A DNA stretch of 64,000 nucleotides, from NCBI RefSeq assembly GCF_007713685.1, contig NZ_VMRJ01000006.1:222561-286560 (forward strand). Direction: 5' to 3'. The stretch's first letter is position 1. The number at the start of each line of letters is the position of its first letter. Below the pieces are notes generated by a model. The model worked only from the letters and a program-made list of their open reading frames with translations. It did no database searches and was not told where the DNA came from. The stretch comes from Hymenobacter setariae (GTDB lineage Bacteria > Bacteroidota > Bacteroidia > Cytophagales > Hymenobacteraceae). This document shows positions 33,286 to 41,123 of the stretch, in pieces. A program made the translations under genes and the position numbers.

Positions 33286-33494
33286 GGACGGCAAATGTGC
33301 CTGCGAATAACGGTGCTGCGAAACGCAATTCCGTGGCTGGCCTCAGAATATTACTATAACCTAGGCGCTCCAAGCAGGTTCTTAGCGCTTTGCTTTTCGA
33401 TTAAAACTTATCTTGCAGGCTTTGCTCTTAGCATTTGCTAGCTAAGACAAGTGCCTTTTGATTGTTCTGTTTTTTATACGCGCCCTTCCGCTTT

Positions 33495-35978
33495 ATGGCC
33501 AATTTTACCCAGGAAAATAACTATATGCTAAACAACCTGGCTGCTCAAAGCCGCCAGGAACAGCAGCCCGGCCCGGTGCAACGGGCTGAGCAAACCAACG
33601 ATTACTTTTTCACCTTCACCACCGAAAACGGCACCCGACTACTACTGCACGCACTGTCGGACAAGATTCTGCGCTTTCGCTACCTCACGCCCGGCAGCCC
33701 CGCCGAGCCCGACTTCAGCTACGCCGTGCCCAGCGTCGATGATGCGCACCCGACTTTCCCGCGGGTACCCACTTTTCTGGAGTTTAAGGAGAAAAGCGAC
33801 CACTACCGCCTCACCACGGCCCGCCTCATTTGCATCGTGTGGAAGGATTCGCTGCGCACGCGCGTGCTCGACCGCTCGGGCACCATCCTGAGCGCCGATG
33901 AAAAAGGCTTTCACTGGCATCACGACGACGACACGGGCAACGACATCGTGAAAATGAGCCACCAGGTACCTAGCGGCGTGTGCTACTACGGCCTCGGCGA
34001 TAAGCCCGCCAACTCGAACCTGCGCGGCCAGCGCTTCGTGAACTGGGGCACCGATAACTATGGCTACCAAAAGGGCGCCGACCCGCTCTACAAAAACATT
34101 CCGTTTTACCAAGTGCTGCACCAGCGCATTGCGCACGGCATTTTCTTCGACAACACCTTCAAAGCCTTCTTCGACTTTGCCGCCGAGCGTGCCGATGTCA
34201 CGAGCTTCTGGGCCGAGGGTGGCGAGCTGAACTACTATTTCATTTACGGCCCTACTTTGCTCGAAGTCAGCGAGGAATACACGTGCCTCACCTGCCCGCC
34301 GCCCTTGCCGCCCCTGTGGGCGCTAGGCTACCACCAGTGCAAGTGGAGCTACTTCCCCGAAGGCAATGTGCAAGAAATAGCCCTAGGTATGCGCGAGCGC
34401 CGCATTCCGTGCGATGCCATCTACCTCGACATCGACTACATGGATGGCTACCGGTGCTTTACCTGGCACCCGCAGCACTTCCCCGAGCCCAAGCGCCTGG
34501 TGCAGGACCTAGGGCAGCAAGGCTTTAAGCTGGTAGTAATTATCGACCCCGGCATCAAAATCGACCCGAGTTACCCAGTGTACCAGGAGGGGCTAGCGCA
34601 AGACTTCTTTTGCCGCCGGGCCGATGGGCCGCTCATGCGCGGCTCGGTATGGCCGGGCCAGTGCCATTTTCCCGACTACACGCGCCCCGCGGTGCGCGAG
34701 TGGTGGGCCAATTTATTTGAGGGTCTAATAAAAGACGTGGGCGTGCGCGGCGTCTGGAATGACATGAACGAGCCTGCTGTATTTGAGCGCGGCACTTTCC
34801 CCGACGATGTGCGCTTCGACTACGACGGACAGCCCTGCTCGCACAAAAAGGCGCACAACATCTATGGGATGCAAATGGCCCGTGCCACTAATGAGGGTGT
34901 GGCGCGCTTCAGCTACCCCAACCGGCCGTTTACCATAACGCGCAGCACCTATGCGGGCGGCCAGCGCTACTCGTCGGGCTGGACCGGCGACAACATCGCC
35001 AGCTGGGAGCACTTATGGCTGGCCAATATTCAGTGCCAACGGCTTAGCATCAGTGGCTTCAGCTTTATTGGTTCCGACATCGGCGGGTTTGTTGACCAGC
35101 CCAGTGGTGAGCTATATGCCCGCTGGATAGCCCTAGGTGCCTTTCACCCGTTCTTCCGCACCCACAGCAGTGGCGACCACGGTGACCAGGAGCCGTGGAG
35201 CTTTGGCGAGCCATTCACGAGCCTAGTGCGCTCTTTCATCGAGCTGCGTTATCAATTGCTGCCCTACATGTACACCACGTTTTGGCAGTACAGCACGCAC
35301 GGCACGCCTATGCTGCGCCCACTCACCTTCCTCGACCAAAACGACCCTGAGACCTACCTGCGCATGGCCGAGTTCTCGCTCGGCGATAACCTGCTAGTCT
35401 GCCCCATCACTCAAGCTGGCGCCGATGGCCGCTGGATGTACCTTCCCAAAGGCCAGTGGTACTACTACTGGACCGACGAGTTGAAGACGGGCGGCGCCGA
35501 GGTGTGGGCCGCTGCCGACCTCACGCGCATTCCACTGTTCATTAGGGCTGGGGCTGTGGTGCCCATGCAGCCTGTGCTACAGTATGTAGGCGAGAAGCAG
35601 GTTGAGGAATTGACCTTGCATGTGTACTACAAAGCTGGCACTGTCGAGAGCGTGCTTTATGACGACGGGGGCGAGGGTTATGCTTACCAGCAAGGCCAAC
35701 AAACTATCCGCCGCTTCACGGTAGCTGGCGACGCCACTACCCTTACTTTGACCCAGTACATCGAAGGCGACTACCAGCCTAGCTATGCTACCTACCGCGT
35801 GGTGCTGCACGGCCTCCCCACTGCCCCAGTTGCCGCCACAGCCGATGGGCAGCCAGTAGACTTAGGTACCTGCTCTGATACTGAAACAACTGTAGCAGCG
35901 CCCGCACTGGTAGTGAGCGCTAACCTAAAGACGCTGAAAGTAGAAATTGAACCCGTACCTACCTCATCAGCTAAGTAA
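33495..35978 (+). CDS. GH31 alpha-glucosidase
   Basis: 827 residues from ATG at 33495 (MANFTQENNYMLNNLAAQ); a start 33 bp upstream is possible. GH31 enzymes release alpha-linked glucose from the non-reducing end of starch or glycogen fragments. The N-terminal beta-sandwich (about 50-250) is followed by the barrel: 'PCDAIYLDIDYMDGYRCF', the nucleophile Asp in 'GVRGVWNDMNEPAVFE', and the acid/base Asp in 'SSGWTGDNIASWEHLWLA'. 'FIGSDIGGFVDQPSGELYAR' and 'WIALGAFHPFFRTHS' are standard. The C-terminal part has the DUF5110-like domain. There is no signal peptide, so it is probably cytoplasmic, in keeping with glycogen recycling. A strong terminator follows. Confidence 0.94.
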   Translation: MANFTQENNYMLNNLAAQSRQEQQPGPVQRAEQTNDYFFTFTTENGTRLLLHALSDKILRFRYLTPGSPAEPDFSYAVPSVDDAHPTFPRVPTFLEFKEKSDHYRLTTARLICIVWKDSLRTRVLDRSGTILSADEKGFHWHHDDDTGNDIVKMSHQVPSGVCYYGLGDKPANSNLRGQRFVNWGTDNYGYQKGADPLYKNIPFYQVLHQRIAHGIFFDNTFKAFFDFAAERADVTSFWAEGGELNYYFIYGPTLLEVSEEYTCLTCPPPLPPLWALGYHQCKWSYFPEGNVQEIALGMRERRIPCDAIYLDIDYMDGYRCFTWHPQHFPEPKRLVQDLGQQGFKLVVIIDPGIKIDPSYPVYQEGLAQDFFCRRADGPLMRGSVWPGQCHFPDYTRPAVREWWANLFEGLIKDVGVRGVWNDMNEPAVFERGTFPDDVRFDYDGQPCSHKKAHNIYGMQMARATNEGVARFSYPNRPFTITRSTYAGGQRYSSGWTGDNIASWEHLWLANIQCQRLSISGFSFIGSDIGGFVDQPSGELYARWIALGAFHPFFRTHSSGDHGDQEPWSFGEPFTSLVRSFIELRYQLLPYMYTTFWQYSTHGTPMLRPLTFLDQNDPETYLRMAEFSLGDNLLVCPITQAGADGRWMYLPKGQWYYYWTDELKTGGAEVWAAADLTRIPLFIRAGAVVPMQPVLQYVGEKQVEELTLHVYYKAGTVESVLYDDGGEGYAYQQGQQTIRRFTVAGDATTLTLTQYIEGDYQPSYATYRVVLHGLPTAPVAATADGQPVDLGTCSDTETTVAAPALVVSANLKTLKVEIEPVPTSSAK

Positions 35979-35993
35979 ATTCAAAGGATAGTG

Positions 35994-36028
35994 AAAAGGC
36001 CTTCTAGCTTGCGCTAGAAGGCCTTTTT
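35994..36028 (+). terminator. Terminator after the GH31 gene
   Basis: Perfect 15-bp stem AAAAGGCCTTCTAGC / GCTAGAAGGCCTTTT with loop TTGC and a run of five T on the plus strand, 15 bp after the stop codon. Confidence 0.88.
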
Positions 36029-36121
36029 AACTTATAGCTAGCTCAGTAGCAGCCCTAGGCTGCGTAAGTGCGTACTACTCGTGCGAGCCAATAGCCACTT
36101 ATGCTCGCCACCCGCTAGCCC

Positions 36122-37048
36122 TTGCCGACCGAAGAACCGCAATCTAAACTCGCCATCATTACGGCGCTGGCTGCCAACCTTGGTATTGCCACCATCAAGT
36201 TCGTTGCCGCCTGGTTTACGGGCAGCTCGGCCATGCTAGCCGAGGGTATCCACTCGCTTGTAGATACTGCCAATGAGTGGCTACTGCTGCTTGGGCTACG
36301 CAAAAGCCAGCAGCCCGCTACTGAGTGGCGGCCTTTTGGCTATGGCCGCGAGCTGTACTTCTGGGCCTTTATGGTGGCCGTATTCATCTTTATCATTGGC
36401 GGGGGCCTCTCGCTCTACGATGGCATCGACCACATTCGGCATCCCGCTCCACTACATAGCCCCACCTGGAACTACGTGGTACTGGCTGTCGCCTTCTGCT
36501 TCGATGGGGCCTCCTTTCTAGTAGCGCGCCGCACATTCAACGCCCAGCGTGGTAGCCAGCCGTTCTGGAAAGCCTTTCGCGCTAGTAAAGACCCCTCTAT
36601 TTTCGTCGTGTTGTTTGAGGATGCGTCTGACTTGCTAGGCTTGCTCATTGCCTTCCTAGGTGTGTTTCTAAGCCATTTACTCAACCAACCCGTGCTTGAT
36701 GGCGTGGCTTCGGTGCTCATTGGCTTGCTCCTGCTGGTAGTAGCAGGGCTATTGCTACGCGAGACCAAAAGCCTGCTGCTCGGCGAACCCGCCGAACCCG
36801 CCTTACTGGAAAAAATAACGGAGTTGGTGCGGGCAGAAGTCACTATTGTCAACACGGCCCCACCGCTTTCTTCTTACCTCAGCCCTCACGAACTATTGGT
36901 AGTGCTGCCCGTCGAGTTTTCTCCTGACCTACCCGCCGCCCAACTCACCAAAACGGTGAAGCAACTACGCACCGCCATTGAAGCTGCTTACCCCGATGTA
37001 AAGCACATATTTATTCAGCCCACTAGCTTGAGTAAACCTGCCAGTTGA
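36122..37048 (+). CDS. Cation diffusion facilitator (CDF) family transporter
   Basis: 308 residues. The start must be TTG at 36122, because the preceding in-frame codon but one is TAG and the first internal ATG is 39 codons in. Six membrane helices precede a C-terminal cytoplasmic domain. CDF proteins exchange divalent metals such as Zn or Fe for protons. Helix 2 carries 'AEGIHSLVDTANEWLLLLG' (His-x3-Asp) and helix 5 'FVVLFEDASDLLGLLIAF' (Glu-x3-Asp in place of the more common His/Asp-x3-Asp), which could change metal choice. The C-terminal ferredoxin-like domain is short and ends 'VKHIFIQPTSLS'. It stands alone between two terminators. Confidence 0.87.
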   Translation: MPTEEPQSKLAIITALAANLGIATIKFVAAWFTGSSAMLAEGIHSLVDTANEWLLLLGLRKSQQPATEWRPFGYGRELYFWAFMVAVFIFIIGGGLSLYDGIDHIRHPAPLHSPTWNYVVLAVAFCFDGASFLVARRTFNAQRGSQPFWKAFRASKDPSIFVVLFEDASDLLGLLIAFLGVFLSHLLNQPVLDGVASVLIGLLLLVVAGLLLRETKSLLLGEPAEPALLEKITELVRAEVTIVNTAPPLSSYLSPHELLVVLPVEFSPDLPAAQLTKTVKQLRTAIEAAYPDVKHIFIQPTSLSKPAS

Positions 37049-37093
37049 TAACTCAAATTATTCAAAACGTGGTTGCTACTGCTGTAGCTTTTA

Positions 37094-37136
37094 AACTAAA
37101 ACAGCGCCCTAGCTTAGCTAGGACGCTGTTTTAGTT
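37094..37136. terminator. Bidirectional terminator between CDF gene and sdhB
   Basis: 13-bp stem AACTAAAACAGCG (37094-37106) / CGCTGTTTTAGTT (37124-37136), one mismatch, then an inner six-pair stem. The genes on either side converge. Confidence 0.8.
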
Positions 37137-37153
37137 ATTAGAAACTAAGCAAA

Positions 37154-37945
37154 CTATGCTAGGTTATTCGAAGCAGCTTTAGCCGTCAAGAACTCACGGT
37201 TTAGGATAGCGATATTCTCTAGCGAAATGCCTACTGGGCACTCGGCTGCGCAAGAGCCAATGTTAGAGCAGGCACCAAAGCCTTCGATGTCCATCTGGGC
37301 CACCATATTCTCTACACGCGTCTGGGCTTCTACCTTGCCCTGGGGCAGCAACGCTAGCTGCGACACCTTGGCGCTCACGAAGAGCATAGCCGAAGCGTTT
37401 TTGCAAGCTGCTACGCAGGCGCCGCAACCGATGCAGGTAGCAGCTTCAAAAGCCCGGTCGGCAATCTCTTTCGGAATCGGAATTTCGTTACCGTCGGGGG
37501 CACCGCCCGTGTTCACGCTCACGTAGCCGCCAGCCTGAATAATGCGGTCAAAGGCCGAGCGGTCAACGCTTAGGTCCTTGTTAACTGGGAAAGCATTAGC
37601 GCGCCAGGGCTCGATAGTAATAGTGTCACCATCCGAAAACTTGCGCATGTGTAGCTGGCAAGTCGTCGTACCCTTTTCGGGGCCGTGCGAACGGCCATTA
37701 ATAAACAAGTCGCACGAGCCACAAATACCCTCGCGGCAATCGTGGTCGAAAGCTACTGGGTCCGTACCTGCGCGAAGCAAGTCTTCATTGAGCACATCGA
37801 GCATCTCCAAGAAGGACATGTCGGGCGATATATCCTTTACGTTATACTCGACAATCCGACCTTCAGTCTGACGGTTTGGCTGGCGCCATACCCGCAGCTT
37901 CAGGTTCATTGGTTTGGTATTGGTAGTGGAGGCAGAACCGGCCAT
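37154..37945 (-). CDS. sdhB: Succinate dehydrogenase / fumarate reductase iron-sulfur subunit
   Basis: 263 residues. SdhB passes electrons from SdhA to the membrane anchor through three iron-sulfur clusters. Ligand motifs are all present: the [2Fe-2S] group 'DCREGICGSCDLFINGRS' with a fourth Cys in 'TTTCQLHMRKF'; the [4Fe-4S] group 'CIGCGACVAACKNASAM'; and the [3Fe-4S] group 'CSNIGSCAAECPVGISL'. It is the last gene of the sdhC-sdhA-sdhB operon and is separated from sdhA by 142 bp that contain an interrupted palindrome. Confidence 0.97.
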   Translation of the reverse strand: MAGSASTTNTKPMNLKLRVWRQPNRQTEGRIVEYNVKDISPDMSFLEMLDVLNEDLLRAGTDPVAFDHDCREGICGSCDLFINGRSHGPEKGTTTCQLHMRKFSDGDTITIEPWRANAFPVNKDLSVDRSAFDRIIQAGGYVSVNTGGAPDGNEIPIPKEIADRAFEAATCIGCGACVAACKNASAMLFVSAKVSQLALLPQGKVEAQTRVENMVAQMDIEGFGACSNIGSCAAECPVGISLENIAILNREFLTAKAASNNLA

Positions 37946-37950
37946 TTTTA

Positions 37951-38092
37951 AGTATAAGTTATGAATTATGAGTTATGAAGTAGCAATTCAGCAATGAATG
38001 AGTGAGTTATGGGCTAGTGATGCTATAGTGTCAATAAAGACCAACTGCTACCAACTAGCCCATAAGTCATGATTCATAATTCATAATTTATT
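37951..38092. repeat. Interrupted palindrome of TTATGAA-like words in the sdhA-sdhB gap
   Basis: The left arm (about 37956-37979, TTATGAATTATGAGTTATGA) is nearly the inverse of the right arm (about 38068-38092), with about four mismatches over 24 nt. An inner perfect 12-bp stem pairs TTATGGGCTAGT (38008-38019) with ACTAGCCCATAA (about 38053-38064). Together these fold most of the 142-bp gap into one long hairpin. It overlaps the end of sdhA's coding region by at most a few bases. No U-tract, so not a typical terminator. Confidence 0.6.
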
Positions 38093-40022
38093 TGTAGCTG
38101 CGCTGAGTCAGCTTCACGTTTTCGAATACGAGCTCCTCTTTGTGCAGTACCTCGGGTTGGTTATCACCTTTGTACTCCCAAGCAGCTACGTAAGCATAGT
38201 TATCGTCGTCGCGTAGTGCTTCGCCTTCGGGCGTTTGGTACTCCTCGCGGAAGTGACCGCCGCAGCTTTCATTCCGGTTGAAGGCGTCATCTATCATCAA
38301 CTCGCCAAGTTCTAGGAAGTCGGCTACGCGGCCAGCCTTCTCAAGTGCTTGGTTCATTTCCTCACCCGAACCAACCACTTTTACATCCTGCCAGAACTCG
38401 CGGCGGAGTTTCTGGATTTCAGCTTTAGCGTGCTTTAGGCCTTCAGCATTGCGAGCCATGCCGCAGTACTCCCACATAATGTGACCTAGGGCCTTGTGGA
38501 AATCATCGGGGGTACGCGTGCCGTTGATGCTCAACAGTTGCTCTACCCGAGCCTGCACGGCTGCCTTCGCTTCTGCAAAAGCAGGGTGGTCGGTAGTCAC
38601 CGGCTTAGGTGGCGTTTGAGCCAGTTGGTCACCAATGGTGTACGGAATTACGAAGTAGCCATCGGCCAAACCTTGCATGAGTGCCGAGGCACCTAGGCGG
38701 TTAGCACCGTGGTCAGAGAAATTGCACTCGCCGGTAGCGTACAGACCTGGGATAGTGGTTTGCAAGTTGTAGTCAACCCACAGGCCGCCCATGGTGTAGT
38801 GTACCGCCGGGTAGATGCGCATGGGCATCTCGTAAGGATTCTCGTCGGTAATCTTTTCGTACATCTCGAAAAGGTTGCCATACTTCTGGCTTACTGCCTG
38901 GGCGCTGGTGCGCTTGATAACATCGGCAAAGTCGAGGTACACAGCCAAGCCCGAGGCACCTACACCACGGCCTTCGTCGCACATCATTTTAGCGTTGCGC
39001 GAGGCCACGTCGCGCGGCACGAGGTTACCGAAGGCGGGGTACTTACGCTCCAGGAAGTAGTCGCGGTCTTCTTCTTTAATGTCCTGCACCCGGATTTCAC
39101 CTTTGCGCAGGCGCTCGGCAATCTCTTTGGTAGCGGGCACCCACACGCGGCCGTCGTTACGCAGCGATTCCGACATCAGCGTCAGCTTCGACTGGTAGTC
39201 GCCCGATACTGGAATACAGGTAGGGTGAATCTGGGTAAAGCAAGGGTTGGCGAAGTAAGCTCCCTTTTTGTGAGCACGCCATGGCGCGGTCACGTTGCAG
39301 TATTTCGCGTTAGTACTGAGGTAGAAAACGTTGCCGTAGCCACCCGTAGCCAGTACAACTGCGTGTGCGGCATGGGTTTGCACCTCGCCATTCACCAAGT
39401 TGCGCGTTACGATACCGCGGGCCTGCCCATCTACTACCACTATATCGAGCAGTTCCGAGCGGGTGTACATTTTCACTTTGCCGTAGGCTACCTGCCGGCT
39501 CAGCGCCGAGTAGGCACCTAAGAGCAACTGCTGTCCCGTTTGGCCGCGGGCGTAGAACGTGCGGCTTACCTGTGCACCCCCAAACGAGCGGTTGGCCAAC
39601 AAGCCGCCGTACTCACGAGCGAAAGGCACGCCCTGCGCTACGCATTGGTCAATGATATTAACCGATACCTGTGCCAAGCGATACACGTTGGCTTCACGAG
39701 CGCGGTAGTCACCGCCCTTGATAGTATCGTAGAAAAGACGGAACACTGAGTCACCGTCGTTCTGATAGTTCTTGGCTGCGTTGATGCCGCCCTGCGCCGC
39801 GATGGAGTGTGCCCGGCGCGGCGAGTCGTGATACGTGAAGGCCTTTACATTGTAGCCGAGCTCGGCCAGCGATGCTGCCGCAGCGGCCCCCGCCAGACCC
39901 GTACCCACCACAATCACGTCGTACTTGCGCTTGTTGGCGGGGTTAACGAGCTTGACGTTGAACTTGTGCTTGTCCCATTTTTCGGCCAAGGGGCCTTCGG
40001 GCGCTTTGGAAAATAATTCCAT
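38088..40022 (-). CDS. sdhA: Succinate dehydrogenase / fumarate reductase flavoprotein subunit
   Basis: 644 residues, the length usual for the B-type (Bacteroidota/Firmicutes-like) enzyme. It oxidises succinate to fumarate in the citric acid cycle, or the reverse during fumarate respiration. The N-terminal FAD-binding motif is 'VIVVGTGLAGAAAAASLAEL', and the histidine that binds FAD covalently is in 'SPRRAHSIAAQGGINAAKN'. Substrate-site motifs include 'FTQIHPTCIPVSG', 'DEGRGVGASGLAVYLDF' and 'RIYPAVHYTMGGLWVDYN'. Genes on both sides encode the matching subunits. Confidence 0.97.
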   Translation of the reverse strand: MELFSKAPEGPLAEKWDKHKFNVKLVNPANKRKYDVIVVGTGLAGAAAAASLAELGYNVKAFTYHDSPRRAHSIAAQGGINAAKNYQNDGDSVFRLFYDTIKGGDYRAREANVYRLAQVSVNIIDQCVAQGVPFAREYGGLLANRSFGGAQVSRTFYARGQTGQQLLLGAYSALSRQVAYGKVKMYTRSELLDIVVVDGQARGIVTRNLVNGEVQTHAAHAVVLATGGYGNVFYLSTNAKYCNVTAPWRAHKKGAYFANPCFTQIHPTCIPVSGDYQSKLTLMSESLRNDGRVWVPATKEIAERLRKGEIRVQDIKEEDRDYFLERKYPAFGNLVPRDVASRNAKMMCDEGRGVGASGLAVYLDFADVIKRTSAQAVSQKYGNLFEMYEKITDENPYEMPMRIYPAVHYTMGGLWVDYNLQTTIPGLYATGECNFSDHGANRLGASALMQGLADGYFVIPYTIGDQLAQTPPKPVTTDHPAFAEAKAAVQARVEQLLSINGTRTPDDFHKALGHIMWEYCGMARNAEGLKHAKAEIQKLRREFWQDVKVVGSGEEMNQALEKAGRVADFLELGELMIDDAFNRNESCGGHFREEYQTPEGEALRDDDNYAYVAAWEYKGDNQPEVLHKEELVFENVKLTQRSYK

Positions 40023-40118
40023 ATCTACTGGGTGGTTAGGTAGTCAGGAGGTTAGGGTTTAGGAAAAGCACGAACCAATCAGAGGGTACGACTGCCTAAC
40101 TCCTAACGGCTTAACAAC

Positions 40119-40856
40119 TTAGTTAAAAGCTAACGTCAGATGTTGCAACGTCACGGCTACGCCATCTTTCAGCGCGCCTTGCTCGTTGGTAAACAGATAA
40201 AAGTACAGCGGCATCGAAGCGAAACCGGCTGAAACTAGGACAGCGAAAGCATAGCCAAAGTTCTTAATCAATGGCATGTATTTGCGGTGATTGAGCCCTA
40301 GGGTTTGGAAGCCCGAGCGGAAGCCGTGCCACAGGTGGTAGCCTAGGCTAGCCTGCGCGGCTACATACAGGATAACATACCAGAGTTGGTGGAACGACGT
40401 TACGACTACCTTGTACAGGTTGTCATTATGATTAATGTCTGGGTCAGGAGAACCAAAGCGTGCGCGCCAGAAGAAATTGTACAAGTGCACAATCAAGAAT
40501 ACCAAGATAATAGAGCCTAGAATGCCCATGTTGCGAGAGGTCCACTCCGAGTTCTGCTTGGCTTCCCACTGGTCGTACTTATGAGCCCGTGCCCCCTTGT
40601 TGCGAATGGTAAGCATTAAGGCTTCGTAGATATGAAACCCGAAGCCCAAAACCAGTCCCCATTCAATGGTGCGAATGATGGGGTTGTGGCCCATGAAGTG
40701 CGAATAAACGTTGAACGCTACGCCGTCGTCGTTTTTAAAGAGCTGGAAGTTACCAATCAAGTGCACTACCAGGAAGGTGCAGAGAAACAAGCCCGTCAGG
40801 GACATGATAATCTTGCGCCCGATGCTGCTGGTAAAGGTTTTTGTAAACCAATTCAT
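40119..40856 (-). CDS. sdhC: Succinate dehydrogenase cytochrome b558 subunit
   Basis: 245 residues from ATG at 40854-40856 (MNWFTKTFTSSIGRKIIM); the open frame extends further upstream but passes through the promoter, so that start is rejected. This membrane anchor has five predicted helices, binds haem, and hands electrons to menaquinone. Histidines likely to bind haem lie in 'FLVVHLIGNFQLF', 'GFHIYEALML', 'LIVHLYNFFWR' and 'GYHLWHGFRSGFQTLGL'. It is the first gene of sdhCAB, with a consensus promoter 37 bp upstream. Confidence 0.94.
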   Translation of the reverse strand: MNWFTKTFTSSIGRKIIMSLTGLFLCTFLVVHLIGNFQLFKNDDGVAFNVYSHFMGHNPIIRTIEWGLVLGFGFHIYEALMLTIRNKGARAHKYDQWEAKQNSEWTSRNMGILGSIILVFLIVHLYNFFWRARFGSPDPDINHNDNLYKVVVTSFHQLWYVILYVAAQASLGYHLWHGFRSGFQTLGLNHRKYMPLIKNFGYAFAVLVSAGFASMPLYFYLFTNEQGALKDGVAVTLQHLTLAFN

Positions 40857-40892
40857 AAAAATATCAGCCAAAAAAGAGCTACTTAAGTTGCC

Positions 40893-40924
40893 CAAAGGTA
40901 GGGCCAAGGGAAGTGACCCCCCAA
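40893..40924 (-). promoter_or_regulatory. Bacteroidota-type promoter of sdhCAB
   Basis: On the minus strand TTG (40924-40922), a 21-nt spacer, then TACCTTTG (40900-40893). Both boxes match. Transcription would start near 40886, about 30 nt before the sdhC ATG. Confidence 0.65.
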
Positions 40925-41123
40925 GCACGCGGCCCAATATGCGTGCTATTTAGAATGGTTAAATATTGCAGTTTCGTGAACTCTTGATAGCCATGAATCA
41001 ATCTCCATCTCTCTCCGTTAACGCAACAAAGCCCAACCCATAACCACTCTCGGCTCACGAAAGTTGTGTTTAGTAGTAGATTGGTAGTGAAGGAATCAGC
41101 ACGGCGACCCTTATTATTGTTAT

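Noticed and set aside
38709..39521. 270-codon open frame on the plus strand opposite sdhA
   Set aside because: Shadow of the GC-rich sdhA coding strand; the minus-strand product is a complete, well-conserved flavoprotein and the antisense product has no family features.
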